A stretch of 64,000 nt of DNA from contig CM043944.1 of assembly GCA_014529385.2 (NCBI GenBank), positions 50,251,268 through 50,315,267 of the forward strand. The letters run 5' to 3'. Both the position numbers and the translations under genes were made by a program. Each line of letters begins with the position of its first letter. Position 1 is the stretch's first letter. Below are positions 34,114 to 46,022 of the stretch, one piece after another. The notes under the pieces were generated by a model. It saw only the letters and a program-made list of their open reading frames with translations, was not told where the DNA came from and did no database searches. Origin of the DNA: Adiantum capillus-veneris (Eukaryota; Streptophyta; Polypodiopsida; Polypodiales; Pteridaceae).

Positions 34114-35981
34114 ATGAAGATCATCTATATCTTCAAAATCAAAGACAATGGTTCAGAAAATCTACCAACCTACCTATTTAGGGATTGTTATAACAATAAC
34201 TTTGTTATGATGATTCATGAGGAAGTGGAACAAACCAAATACAAAGGGTACTCCATAAGAGATTGGATGTTGCACCAAGGACCAGAAACTATACCAAGAG
34301 AGGAACTCTGTGAGAGGTCTTTTGGGAGCAATGTTGAAAAACCCAAACCTACCTCATCACAAGGAAAACCACGTGACACTAAAGCCAATCCAAGGCTCAA
34401 TGAGTCACTATTTCCAGCAGACTCATTTGAAGGATTCGGGACAAGACCAACTGCTAAGAGTCCTCGGGTTGAACCAAATAGATGTGTCAGACCAGCCGAT
34501 TTTCAAAAATGGGTCAGAAAATACAGTGGATTTGGGGATCCATATGATCACTTAGAAAGCTTTAAGCAAGCGCTAAGAGCAGAATGCATATTTGATTTCC
34601 ATATTCAATTTGAGGGATTTGGAATGACATTAGAAGAAAAAGCATTGACATGGTTCCAAAACATTCCACTGAGGTCAATCATGGATTTAAATACATTAGC
34701 TCAAGGATTTATAGCTTCATGTTCCAAAACATGGATCAAACATAATATGGTAGCTCAAATCTATAGCTTCAAATAGAAACAAGGTGAGTCTGTTAGGGAT
34801 TGTGCAACTATGATGAAGCAATACATTGCAAGATGCCTAGAACTAGACATACCTACAGAAGAAAGATAAGTATCATTGTTTCTAGAGGGACTGCTAAACA
34901 AAGAACTTTGTATAGCAAAAAACATATGACCCTAGAAGAGTGTGTATCGGATGCGATTGACTTGGGAGACAATTGTGATATTTTCAATGAAGAAGATGTC
35001 CCTAAAGATAATCAAAGTGAGAAAACAGCATCCAGAAAACCAACACAAGTGGGAATGGCTGCTGCAGCACCGCTTACATCCATAGAATACATGCTCAAAA
35101 GGATGAATAAAATGATGAATAACATGCAAAAAAGCACTTATGAGGGGACCATGGCAAGGGATACCTCAACAGGGACAACCAATTAGGCCACAAAAATAGT
35201 GTGCAATTGAGGGTAAATGGACCAAGCATGACACCAATGAGTGTTATTACTGACCAAAGTATGATGGAAATATTCAATAAGTGTCTATGAGGCCACAAGG
35301 ACAACCCATGTACAGATATCAGCCTAATGTGGCCCCAGCTCAAAGATAATTGATGGGTATGGAAAGACCTCAACCCGTATTGGGTCAAAACCTCCATATC
35401 CTAGACATAATGCAGTGCCTGTAAAGTACATGCATTCAGAGGGAATCATAGATGAACAAGCACTAGTGCCTATTACACCCTATGTTGAGCCTAGTCCATC
35501 TACAGTAATGGTAGAAGGAGAGTGGTATAATTTATATCCACCACCAATGGAAGAGCTTGTGACTTATGCTACCCCAGAGCTTGCACCGATGTACAATGTA
35601 GCTAATCAAGGTGTTAGACCTCCAGCGGTATGACCCATGATTAAGCCAAGAACTAGAAACTGCCATAACTATGGTGCAGATGATCATAGAAAACAATGCC
35701 CAGATCCAGACAAGAACATTAAGCCGGTTGAAGCTTTTAGTATACAATGTTGCAAAAAGGGAGAACACTTCCCTGAAGATTGTCCACAAACTTTTTTAAA
35801 CAAGGGTACAACAGTAGTGAACGTAGTCCAAGTGATACCTAGTAGCTCATCGGAGAGTGAACCTATTTTTCTAATCAAGGTAATCACCAGAGCCCATGCT
35901 AAGAAAAAGAAACATAACTCCTCATATGACTCGGAGAATACTAAAATTTCCTCTCAAAAGCTCAAGAAAAGAAGAAGCTAG
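34114..35981 (+). pseudogene. Ty3-type gag, decayed
   Basis: Plus-strand pieces 34114-34776, 34800-35189, 35415-35633 and 35637-35981. The capsid domain reads HLESFKQALRAECIFDF and FGMTLEEKALTWFQNI, then after a TAG at 34774 KQGESVRD, matching the capsid at 1368-2014 in order. The nucleocapsid part has CHNYGADDHRKQC and CCKKGEHFPEDC, both altered from consensus. Stops and frameshifts at every few hundred bases show it is dead. Protease follows. Confidence 0.85.
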
Positions 35982-36053
35982 AGGTATGAGATAAGAAAAC
36001 AAAAACAAAGGGCTAAAATCAAGGAGAAAGCCAAGAAACTATTCCAAGAAAAA

Positions 36054-37251
36054 GTGAAAGAAACTGGAAGTGAAATCAAGGAAACCACAGTGAAATCTAG
36101 AGGATCAATTTCGGTAGACAAAATTTTTGAGCCAATCAATGCAACCTTGGAAGCTTACCAAGCGGGACTTAAAGCAGGCCAAAACATGAAAAACAAATGG
36201 AAAAAGTATCCTTATCAAAATCTGGTAGAATTACTCAAGAGACACTGGAAAAACAAAAATCCAAGCTCGAGAGTATATCAAAACCTGAGGAGATTCTGGT
36301 AGTAACCCGTAAAGAGAAATCCAAAGTGGTGGAAGAACCCCACCTTGAAACTAAAGAGCCAAAACTCATAGTGCCTGACAGTGAATATGCCTTAGATGGA
36401 ATTACATTCGTAGAAGAAGACTGGCCAGGACATTTATGGGAAAAAGTGAGAGAGATTAATGATGGGAGCATAACTTTGAAGTCGGCTCCTATAGAGGAAT
36501 TTTGGTTAGACAATCTACCTCCTGATATGCACATGGATGTACAATCCTTGTATGGGGATTGCGGCTCTGAAGCTAAAAGAATTTTTAAACCAATGACTCT
36601 GAAAACACTACCCTCTTACTTGGGAGATAACGAAGACAAATCCATAGTGTGTAAAACCACTCAGTTAAAAAGAGCGGAACGGACTCTAGAGGTAGACAAC
36701 ATCCATTCAATCATATCTACACCCATTCAATGCACTCTTGCTTTAGGAGAACTATTAAAAATCAGACCATATTTATGGAATGATCTACAGAAAACTCTAG
36801 AGAAGGTGGGGATAACATGGCTAATCGCAAAAACTTTGGGAAAATTGAAACATGAATTGGATAACAAAGAAATTAGATCCATCCCAATGAACAAAGTCGG
36901 AGAATACTACAAAGGGGAAGAAGGAAACACAACCCTTTCAAGGAGATATAATGATATAGAAACCATGGAAATACTGGATAGTGGGCGCGCATAGCCATAG
37001 CCACGAAAGCAGTATGGGAATCATGGGGGAAACCAGCCATTAGATAAACTTGATTGAAATTGCAATTGGTTGATGGACACATCAAAAGACCCTTAGGACT
37101 GCTTGAAAAAGTGATAGTTAGTTCCTATGGAATTGATTATCAACATACTTTTGCAATAGTGGACTTTGAAAAGAAACTCAATTATGAAATCATCTTGGAA
37201 ATACATTTCATGCAACAAGTAGTACTCATTCAGGATTGAAGAAACAATTAC
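36054..37251 (+). pseudogene. Ty3-type spacer and aspartic protease
   Basis: The long frame 36197-36994 ends NKVGEYYKGEEGNTTL...TMEILDSG (DSG at 36977-36985), the protease active site. A one-base loss just after it breaks the frame; the same peptide order (IAT..VW..WGKPA) continues in the next frame and then at 37054 as LQLVDGHIKRPLGLL, as in the 46-kb element. The enzyme would cleave gag-pol. Homologous to 46023-46260, minus strand. Confidence 0.85.
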
Positions 37252-37257
37252 CTGTAC

Positions 37258-38130
37258 TTGAAGCAAGTGGGATCAATAACAAGGGTTAAGACAAAAGATC
37301 ACACTTATAGAGATGTCTTTTCAGCTAAAATGAAGCTTCCATCTTGGTTAAACAAAGACAAACCTATTTGGATGTGTGGAGCCTCAAAAAACAGGAGCTT
37401 AAAACGAGAAGAATGTATCTTAGAAAGGGATTGCATAGATGAAGCCTATAAACCTGAACCCTTTCCGAAGCGTTTGCTTCAGCCATTTGACTGGCTCATA
37501 TTTTGGCAACAATGGATGTATGTGTGAATACGTCCATGCCTACTCAATTTTGCAATGAGGACGTCTATGATATAATTCCCATACAAATGATTTCAACCCT
37601 TCACATTGAAGACGAAATTCAAGAACCCAAGGACTTAATAAAAGCTCAACAAGTCTTTTCAGACCTCTACTATGATACAACAGACGAACTAGAAGAACAT
37701 TCAGCTACCTCTGATGATTCGGGGTCAGAAGAGAACATGTGAGAGCTAAACTACTCATGAAAGGAGGGGAGGAAAAGTTTTTTGACTTTCCAAACCAAAA
37801 ACCGAGAAGACAAAAATGGTAGAAAATGAAACACCAGAAACTTGAAATCTAAACCCATGCCATCAGCCTCTAGTAGAACACAGTTTCTGATGCAGATAGA
37901 TGCACATGATTGTGTTAAAGAAAAAATCACGGGTAGATATCCTTCAAACAAAAATCCAAAAATATCAAAAACATCAAGAAAAATGAGAAAGAAAACTCAA
38001 GCAAAACCTAAATACCAAGACAAGGATTCAACCATGACACGAGTTGCACGGAAAAAGAAGTATCAAGAGTTGAAGAAATCTCTAAAGGAGATGTATATCA
38101 CTGAAATGGAAACAACTGGAAGAAGGTAAA
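37258..38130 (+). pseudogene. Protease to reverse transcriptase linker
   Basis: Linker region with frames 37258-37527, 37503-37742 and 37842-38129. The piece MATMDVCVNTSMPTQFC matches MATLDVCAVEDAPTTKFC of the minus-strand element at 45829. Acidic, then very Lys-rich (RKMRKKTQAKPKYQDKD). No known domain. A stop and frame changes separate the pieces. Confidence 0.7.
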
Positions 38131-38136
38131 GATGTA

Positions 38137-39194
38137 ATGAGTATTCCATCACATTACAAGAAATATACTCTCCAAGACCGAAAGATTATAGTCAAACAAC
38201 TTGTCAGGGAACTAAGAAAACGGGGTGAGTCCTACAAAGGACTAGAAAATGCAAAAAAGATAGATCTGGACAAACCAAGGGAAGAGCCTAGACCTGCCTA
38301 CATTGCAAACGACCTGACTGAAGAAGAAGAAGACGAAGAGCTTTTTTTAAGCTTATTGAAAGAATACCGGGATATCTTTGTTTGGTCTTATAAGGATCTC
38401 AAGGGTGTTGATCTAGAAATCTGTAAACATATGATACCTATGAGAGATGATGCAAAACCAAGCAGACAAAGGCCATATACTTATAATGAAACATTTGCCA
38501 GAAAGATCACAAAAAGAGATAGAAAAGCTAAAGGAATCCGAATTCATTTATGAAAATGAACACACGTATTGGGTGTCTCCAATTGTGGTAGTACCCAAGA
38601 AAAATGGAAAATTAAGAGAGTGTGTCAATCTCAAGAAAGTGAATGCAGCTACCATTAGAGACAACTTTTCTCTTCCAATCACTGAGCATGTTTTAGAACG
38701 AGTTGCAGGAAAAGAAGCTTACAGCTTTGAAGATGGATTTTCGGGATATAATCAACTTCTGGTTGACCCCAAAGATCAGTAGCATAAAACTGCCTTTGCA
38801 ACTGAATGGGGTTTTTTTGCCTATCGGGTTATTGCCTTTTGGGTTAACTAATGCTCCTACCACCTTTCAAAGATTGATGAGCCATGCTTTTAAATAATAT
38901 CTTTGGAATTTCTTAGAAGTATATGTGGATGATCTATGTGAACAGTCGACAATCCGGGCTGATCATTTTGAACACCTCAAAAAGGTATTCAAAAAATGTA
39001 TACTTTATAGGATTTGCTTAAATCTTGAAAAGTGCACATTTATGGGCAGACAAGGAAAAATTCTTGGATATATAGTGTCTAAAAATGGCATATCTACTGA
39101 TATGGATAAAATTCATGTTATTATTAAATTGCCTAGACCAACAACAGTCAAAGGGGTTCAAGCTTTCATGGGACATTGTGGATATTACAGATGA
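38137..39194 (+). pseudogene. Ty3-type reverse transcriptase
   Basis: Frames 38137-38553, 38447-38782, 38703-38897 and 38925-39194 make one reverse transcriptase. Seen: VSPIVVVPKKNGKLREC, the fingers motif; LPFGLTNAPTTFQRLMS; the catalytic YVDD at 38922-38933; and KCTFMGRQGKILGYIVS of the thumb. In-frame stops at about 38780 and 38895, and a frameshift before the fingers, inactivate it. The DFSGYNQ motif reads DGFSGYNQ. It copies element RNA into DNA in live relatives. Confidence 0.9.
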
Positions 39195-39227
39195 TTCATT
39201 TATATATACGCTATAATTGCAAAACCC

Positions 39228-39786
39228 ATGTACAGCTTGATTACACTCTTTGAATGGACTGATGAGTGTGAAGAATCCTTCATGAAGCTTAAGCAAGCTC
39301 TCACTTCATCCCCAATACTGAAAGCACCATATTGGAATAAGATGTTCCACATACATGTGGATGCTTCCAATTTTTCCATTGGGTGTATACTAGCTCAACC
39401 AGGAGACGGCAAAATTGATTTTCCCATTTCTTATGCTAGTAGACAGTTGAATGTGGCAGAGAAAAACTATACAACCACCAAAAGGGAAGGGTTAGGAATG
39501 ATCTATGCCATAAAAAGTTATAGACATTACCTATGAGCCAGCAAGTTTGTGTCCTTTGTGGACCACCAAGCCTTATTGTACTTGGTCAACAAGCCATGCA
39601 ACATAGGAAGAATAGTAAGATGGTTCATCATTCTTTTGAAATTTGATTTCACTGTGGTTGTAAAAAAGGGCACCACTCACCAAAGAGCAGATCATTTGTC
39701 AAGGATTATTTTAGGAGGAGAACCATCGAAAGGGGTAGACGATGATCTACTAGATGCATATTTGTTCTTTGTGGAAATGATACCCT
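39228..39786 (+). pseudogene. Ty3-type RNase H
   Basis: Follows reverse transcriptase on the plus strand. HIHVDASNFSIGCILAQ gives the first catalytic Asp; ISYASRQLNVAEKNYTTTKREGL gives the Glu region; VDHQALLYLVNKP gives the next Asp. One TGA at 39534 splits the frame (IKSYRHYL stop ASKFV). RNase H would remove RNA from the RNA-DNA hybrid. Confidence 0.9.
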
Positions 39787-39787
39787 G

Positions 39788-40177
39788 ATGGTCGGAAAAT
39801 ATGGTTTCATTGATGACATAGCTCAAGTGGATTTGCAAATATCACTTCCTATTACACTTGAATTAATTGAGCAATCGGCTATGTATGAATTACTAGCTGG
39901 AAGGCTATACAAAAAAAATCGAGATGAAATATTGCTTTTGTGTATTAATCCTGAGGAGAAAATCCAATACCTAAGTCAAGCACATATTACCATAGTAGGA
40001 CTTCACTTTGCGAAAGACCAAACTATGCAGCGGATCTTGAGACTTGGAGTATTTTGGCCAACCATGAGGAGTGATGTTCACTCATTTGTAAAAAATTGTC
40101 CTCAGTGCCACAAACAAGCACCCATACCTCATGTGACATTGTTCCAAATATCATTCGTTCCTAAGTGGCGTAACTAG
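39788..40177 (+). pseudogene. Ty3-type integrase, zinc-binding N-terminus
   Basis: Frame of 129 codons with the integrase_H2C2 order: HITIVGLHFAKDQTMQRIL, then CPQCHKQ, i.e. an HHCC zinc site. The catalytic core does not follow. At 40178 an 87-bp-period duplication begins, after which another integrase fragment is found. Integrase joins element DNA to the chromosome in live relatives. Confidence 0.85.
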
Positions 40178-40263
40178 ATAAAATGTCCTCAGTGCCACAA
40201 ACAAGCACCCATACCTCATGTGACATTGTTCCAAATATCACTCGTTCCTAAGTGGCGTAACTA
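40097..40263 (+). repeat. Tandem duplication, 87-bp period, in integrase
   Basis: TGTCCTCAGTGCCAC begins copies at 40097 and 40184. They differ by very few bases, so the duplication is recent compared with the element. Confidence 0.9.
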
Positions 40264-40610
40264 TCTAGTTACTTACTTATCAAGCCGAACATTTTCTGAG
40301 GATATGAGTAAACGCCACCAAAGAGCAATTGAAACTGAAGCAAGAGACTATGCTCTTATTGGAAACTAATTGTATCTAAGAGGAAAGGATCGACATTTGC
40401 ATCTTTGTGAAAATGAAGACTAATATATTCCCATTATAGAACAAGCAGATGCTGGATTAGCTGAAGGTCATTTTCTAGTGAAACCTCCGCTAGAGAAATC
40501 TTAATGGCAGGTATATGGTGGCCATCACATTTTGCAGATCCCAAAGAATATGTTCAAAGGTGTGATGCATGTCAACGAGCAACTTATCAAACAGATCTTC
40601 TACCGGAGGT
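40264..40610 (+). pseudogene. Second integrase N-terminal fragment
   Basis: Plus strand, broken frames: AIETEARDYALIGN, then AGLAEGHF, IWWPSHFADPKEYVQRCDACQRATYQTD. The CDACQR with an upstream GH is again an integrase zinc site, but of a different sequence from 39788-40177. It ends at about 40610 where minus-strand reverse transcriptase sequence starts, a junction of two elements. Confidence 0.75.
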
Positions 40611-41888
40611 ATGGGAAATCTATTTTTGATAGTGATATGGTTTAGTGCTCAATAGTCCACACAGTTACGATATGTACCATCTTTATTTTTCACTAAAAGA
40701 ACTAGAGAATGGAAGGGAGAGGAGATAGGCCTCACCATCCCTTTGTCTACCAATTCTTGTACTTGCCTCATGACGTCCTCTTGTTGAGCTTGGGAAACTC
40801 AACAAGGAGGCTTGGTAGGCGGTGAGCTTCTTGGTAGGAGCTCAATTCGATGGTCATCACCCCCTTGTTATGCAGGTAAGCCCATAGGGTTATCATCGAT
40901 GAACACATCTTGGAATCATTTTAGAAAATTAGACAAGTCTAACTCTTCTTGATTCCTACCATTTACATTTGATAAAACATTAGGATCTTTTAGGGACCTT
41001 TGACAAAAATCATGTATACAAAAACTAAGTTCCTCATTTATTTATCAAAAGCAGGAAGATTTACAAGTGGTATAGTATGATCAAACTCACTAGCATCTAT
41101 ATACATTCTCTTTCCCCTATAGGTAAATTAGATTATCCTTTCAAGGAACTTCATGTTGGCAACCATGCGGTTGAACCATGGTGCCCCTAGGATAGCATCC
41201 CCATGTTGGAGAGGAGAGATGAAAAAGTCTTCTTTGTTGATATAGCTTTGGACATAAAGCCTCAACTTCCCAATCAAGGGAGTAACGGAGGCTCGTTATC
41301 CCTTGAAAGCGGTGTCGGCCCTTACAGTATCTCCCATCTCAAAAGCTTGAATGCCCAACTTGGTGGCCAACTCCGTTGATATATAGTTGTGAGTAGAGCC
41401 AGTGTCAAACAAGATGAAGGAATCATGCTCCCTTACTTTTCCCCAAGAATAGGAGAGAGGTAATCCTTTGCAATGAGCATCCTCTTTTGGAGCTTTGATG
41501 GTGGAAGCTCTAGGAGTCTCATTGCAGGCATTTCTCTTGGGGCAAGAACGATAGCCATGCCCTTGCTCCCCACACTTAAAACATTTATGGTCCTTGTGAA
41601 AAGCTTCAAGCTCTTCAAGAGAGAGTTTTTTTTACCTTTGTAAACTCCCTTCTCCTAGGACCAATTGTTATTGTTGTTGTTGGAATTGCCTTGGGAAGAA
41701 TTTTGGGCATTGGTTTTCCCCTTTGCATCACTCTTGTCTTTGTTTTCCATGGGCTTGATGTTCCATCTAGCCCCTTGTTGGAAATTGATGCACAAAGAAA
41801 GCATGGTGTGGTGGATTACTTCGGTGATAGAACCAGGCCGTTGAGTTGACGTATTCGGCCATCTCTTTAAGGAACACCATCCCCTCAC
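40611..41888 (-). pseudogene. Ty3-type gag-protease-RT fragment, second lineage
   Basis: Minus strand. In order: a canonical zinc knuckle CFKCGEQGHGYRSC (41583-41542); the protease with FDTGSTHNYIS (DTGS at 41405-41394) and DAILGAPWFNRMV; and reverse transcriptase fingers QVQELVDKGMVRPISSPF, VLLVKNKDGTYRNCVDY (40790-40611). A TGA at 40651-40649 follows VDY. The canonical knuckle and DTGS place it in another lineage from the DSGA elements. Upstream gag is reduced to the frame 41888-41655. Cut at 40611 by the junction with the integrase fragment. Confidence 0.85.
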
Positions 41889-41914
41889 TAGGATACACCT
41901 GTCCCTAAGCTTCT

Positions 41915-42480
41915 ACACTCAAAACCCATCTGCTGAAAACGCGTAGGATGACATAGCTGAATTTTGAAAGTGCCTGAAACTGAAATTTATGAGTACCTAT
42001 GCGTAGCTTACGTCGCCACGATTCTATAGACTACTAGCACACAGAAAACAGACATCGTTTGATACACTTACGGCCACAAATAGCTTGTAGATGCGTCGGC
42101 GTGTGCGCTTCGTCTCACGTGGAATGCTTGGCGTTGTCGCGTAGCTCTCCTCGAGCCTACAGCAATGGTGCAGCCGGATCTCCAATACGTTGAGCGAGCC
42201 AGGCGTAGCGAGAGGATGAAGCTCACGCTCACTCTCTTTCTCTCTCACACACAGTAGACGGCAGCGCTAAAGTTTTGATTATGATTAAAAATTCTCCTTT
42301 TACAAAATGACCTAGGTACCTTATATACTAAGGCTACCTTAGGTTTAACCAAAAATGGGGTTGAAAGGGTCAAATGGCTTTGTATTTACAATCTGGAAGT
42401 GCCATTGCACCCCGGCTTCTAAAACTAGAATAACTACTCATTACAAATGACGTTTATAGCCATAATCAGCAGCATTTCAT
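41915..42480 (-). repeat. LTR remnant
   Basis: A diverged copy of 18050-18640, same order of landmarks: GTCGCGTAGCTCTCCTCG, CT-rich run, ATACAATCTGGAAG. On the minus strand a TATA-like AGTATATAAGG lies at about 42321-42331. It sits upstream of the minus-strand element at 40611-41888 and may be its 5' LTR. Confidence 0.55.
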
Positions 42481-42640
42481 AACTCGCAAAAGATAAGACT
42501 TTGGTACAAAACTTGAGGTATGTTGTGTTGTTGACCCAACGGTCAACATTCCCCCCTTTCGCGTTCATGTTGTCCCCGCCATGACCTGATTGTCGATGAC
42601 GATGTGGTCTTTGCTGTCGTTTTGTTTTTGGAAAGAAAGT

Positions 42641-43150
42641 CTAGACTATAGCCTTTGCAGTAGCTTGTCTTGTTCGTCCAATCCAATGTACATAGTCTTC
42701 ACATGATTCAGGAAAATCATAATTGATGACGAACTTTATGTCTTTCACATCCACGCTTCGAGCTGCAGCATCTGTTTCTGTCATTATAGGTCTACTGCCA
42801 GATCTAAATTCAAAAGAACCCAACGTTGTTTAACTTGACTCTTATCATCATGGATAGAGAAAGCTCCATCCATCACTTACTCCAGCAAACCTGTCAATTC
42901 GGAGTATTTGTGATTCTCAAAAACAACTTCTACAATCTGTAGAATTGAGTGATTGGCTTTCTGATCTTGTGAGCCAATGACAACTTTGTAAGGTTTTTGT
43001 AGAAATTGTATGGCTAAACCCTTAACTTCTTTAGTCCAAGTTGCACTCCAATGCAAAGTCAGTCTTGTAGTCAGGCCGAATCCAGGACTTAATTATTCTG
43101 ATTTGAGGTTCAAAACCCTGCCGAGCATTCGATGCGCATTATCAAGGACA
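42641..43150 (-). pseudogene. DEAD-box RNA helicase (RH20/RH30-like) pseudogene
   Basis: Minus strand. Fragments in order: LVLDNAHRML at the place of the DEAD box (motif II, changed to DNAH); a WSATW segment (SAT, motif III); KEVKGLAIQFLQKPYKVVIGSQDQKANHSILQIVE split by changes; HDDKSQ; then [27 protein letters not shown] and [10 protein letters not shown] (motifs V and VI, with HRIGRTGR altered to HWIGRTRQ). These are hallmarks of plant DEAD-box helicases of the p68/DBP2 type. About 30 residues are missing between two MDG positions. No introns interrupt it, which suggests a retrocopy. Not functional. Confidence 0.85.
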
Positions 43151-44698
43151 AGCTTTTGAGATCCTTTGATCACTTTTATGTCTGCTCTTCTTCATTGGGG
43201 ACTTCTTTGTTCATGTGGAATCATGTTGTTAGTGTTGTCTGCAGCTTTGTCATTGTAGGCCATTCTTCGACTCGCCATTGAGGAGAAGTATGCTATGATC
43301 TGAAATTGGCGCTCCAATTCATTTGTCAATTGATTTGAGTAGCATTTCCTTATTTTTGATGTAGAAGGAATATGTACAAGAGGATGGTGATAGGTGTCTT
43401 TAGATTAGGGTCTAAAACCTGGATGACCAAAGGGAAAAAACCCGGTGGGAAAAAAATGCCTTTGGTATACGCTCTTATTGGAGTTGAGCAGTTGAACGTG
43501 AAGTACATGTTCATGAAAGGTGAGTGCTTGGGTGAAACACGGAAAGAGTGCGTGATGCAAGTGCCAATTATGGGACACTCTATATGCATATGAGAAATTT
43601 GTCAACAAAAGCATGCAATGTGAAAGAAGGAGATGATGGGTGTTTCGAGGAATAAATGTAGCACATGTGACATCAAAAGATGTCTCAATAGCTTCCACCT
43701 TTCCAAGAAGGGTTTGCGATGTAGAAGTTTCTCCACTCGTATCTCACAGTGCTCAGTACGTGAGTGTCTTTTGGACCTTCTCCTTCACTTCACCATACTT
43801 AAGTACTTAGACTTCGACTCTTTTGCTCACCTATACCAGCATGAGTGACACAACTTAAATATGCTCAACTCTTCCAGCTTGAGCAGTACCTAGAATAGCT
43901 AAGACGCTTAGACCACAGATAATATTACTTGAAGCTTTGGGACTAACACCTCACTCATTTTGTGGCGTAGCTACTCGACTCTGACTTGTCGGTTGCATGT
44001 TGACACTGATTGTGACAAGTTCTTCGGCTGTTGTAGTGGCTGCTGAGACATACTTCGTGAAGTTTCATCGTTTCCCTGTACCTTCTTCTCTTTGTAGTGC
44101 TCAGGCCCGTCGTCAGTCTTTTCTTCATGTGGATTATGGATTTTTTTATTTTTTTCTTAATAATAAAGAAAGAAAATCTTAAAACAAATCAACAAAAGAA
44201 AAATCATTCAAATAGAAATCTAAATGCTATGTACACTATACACATGTCCCTAGGGGCTCATATATGGATTTTGTCCCCATACTCCTCTGTAACACTACTA
44301 TTAGGGCATATACTCTAAATTTCGTCAAAAAATTATCACAATAAAACGCAAAAATTCATTGCATCTCCCAAAACATTGCCCTCTAATAGTCATAATGTTA
44401 GGTCCGCATTCAGAATGCCTCCCCCCTTCCTATTTGGAGTCATCCTTTACGACAGGGTATCGCAAAGGGTATGTGTTGTGCTTGGGCAATTAAAAGTTGT
44501 GCCTATGCAGGCCTTGTAATGTAGCCCTATTATGCATGCACAGTCAATGCATGGAAAATATTTATGTTGTGCAAGATGTGGGTATAAGCAATTTGCTTAT
44601 TGGCATTTGTTGGCGAGGCTTCCTATTCTAAGCAATGTAATGGTCTTTGAAGCTCCTGTATCGTTGCTTGATTGAAACACTTGCTCTCTTCTAACTGT
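43151..44698. other. No gene visible
   Basis: Short frames only, with stops in all six. I see no recognisable domain, RNA gene or repeat shared with the rest of the window. At the right end, 44699-44788, a frame-shifted continuation of the neighbouring linker begins. Confidence 0.5.
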
Positions 44699-45829
44699 AC
44701 TGTAATCGTAGGAAGAGTTGTAAGAATTCAAGCGGCGATGCACTGATAGCAGTTTTGTTGTTCTTCTTTGGGACCCATTTCTTTGCGATTATTGGCTGTT
44801 TTGTTGCTGACGCTCGTTTGGGAACCCATACTTGCTCGTGCTTCGTTTGTGTTTGAAGAGACTTCTTTGGGATCCACCTGGTCTTTGCTTTGGCCCTTGT
44901 ACGCTTGGTTGGTGACGGTATTCAGGCTTTGAAAGTTGATACTGTGGTTGTTTTGGAATCCAAATGAATTCCTTACTTTTTTGTGCTTGAATCAACTTCT
45001 TTGGAGCCCAAACCTGAGTTGTGAAAGCTTGCGACTTTGTGATATTCTTACCCGTTCGTGCACGCTTTCCTTGCTTTTGTTTTGGTGTTGGATCTTGTGA
45101 TTTGTCATTAGAGATCTTTGTCTTCTTGATCCATATCTGTTTTTGGCCGATCTGGCTTTTTGGTATCCAGATTTGTCGAGCTTTTTGGCTTTGACTTGTT
45201 GTCCTGTTCTTTTGACCTGTCATGGTTGTTACTGAAGGGGTTGGTGATAGTGATGGCCTGAGTTGATGATAGGGGATGTCGTAAGATTCATCACTATCGC
45301 TACTATCCTCAGCAAGGTTGACTTCTTGTACTTTCCCTTGATTTTTTGGCTGGTAGTGGAAAGTTACTGTCTGTTTGCTCGTGGGTGATAGTTTCTTGGA
45401 GAACTTTTCTAGCCCATTGATTAGAGCATTGTTAGCTTGTTGCTCTGGTCGTATTCCTCCTAGCTGAGTCTTTGCATCCTTATTAGGAGCCATGTATGAG
45501 GATGCTTGTGGTGGCTGTGTCTTCACGGAGGACTTTGGAATCCACTTTTGATGCACTTTATTCGTGTAGCGATGACATTGATTCCAGGGTCGTTGATCTT
45601 CTTGAAGCTCGAAGTGTTCTACAGAGTCATAGAACTTGTCGTCTTCTTCATCTTTTGATTCTCCACATTTCTTTGTTTGCTCCTTATTTTGAGAGCTTGT
45701 TGATGTTTGGTTCTCTTCGTTTTCTTGGATTACACTCACTGCAAAATAAGGAACGACATCATAGCCATTTTCATCACAAAACTTTGTTGTGGGAGCATCC
45801 TCCACGGCGCACACATCCAGAGTAGCCAA
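44699..45829 (-). pseudogene. Protease-RT linker with repeated W(I/V/A)PK motif
   Basis: Minus-strand frame 45829-44789 (346 codons) starting MATLDVCAVEDAPTTKFC, homologous to 37503 in the plus-strand element. It carries a repeated Trp motif: QKWIPKSS, RQIWIPKSQ, KQIWIKKTK, TQVWAPKKL, EFIWIPKQP, and, in the next frame past the stop, KKWVPKK. Rich in Lys, Gln and Ser, with an acidic patch (EDSSDSDESYD). No reverse transcriptase follows, so the element is cut here. Function of the motif unknown. Confidence 0.7.
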
Positions 45830-46022
45830 GATGAGTTCCCATCCAAAAGGCTCTAACTCTTCTTCAGGAAATGGTTATGGGATATAGTCCATATCCTCTA
45901 TAACACGCTCTAGGATACATTCCTCACGTTTCAAGCTACCACATTGTGAAGCTCCACACATCCACAGTTCTTTAGGCTTACCTAACCAAGCTGGAAGTTC
46001 TGATCCTGCAACTGTGGCGGAA

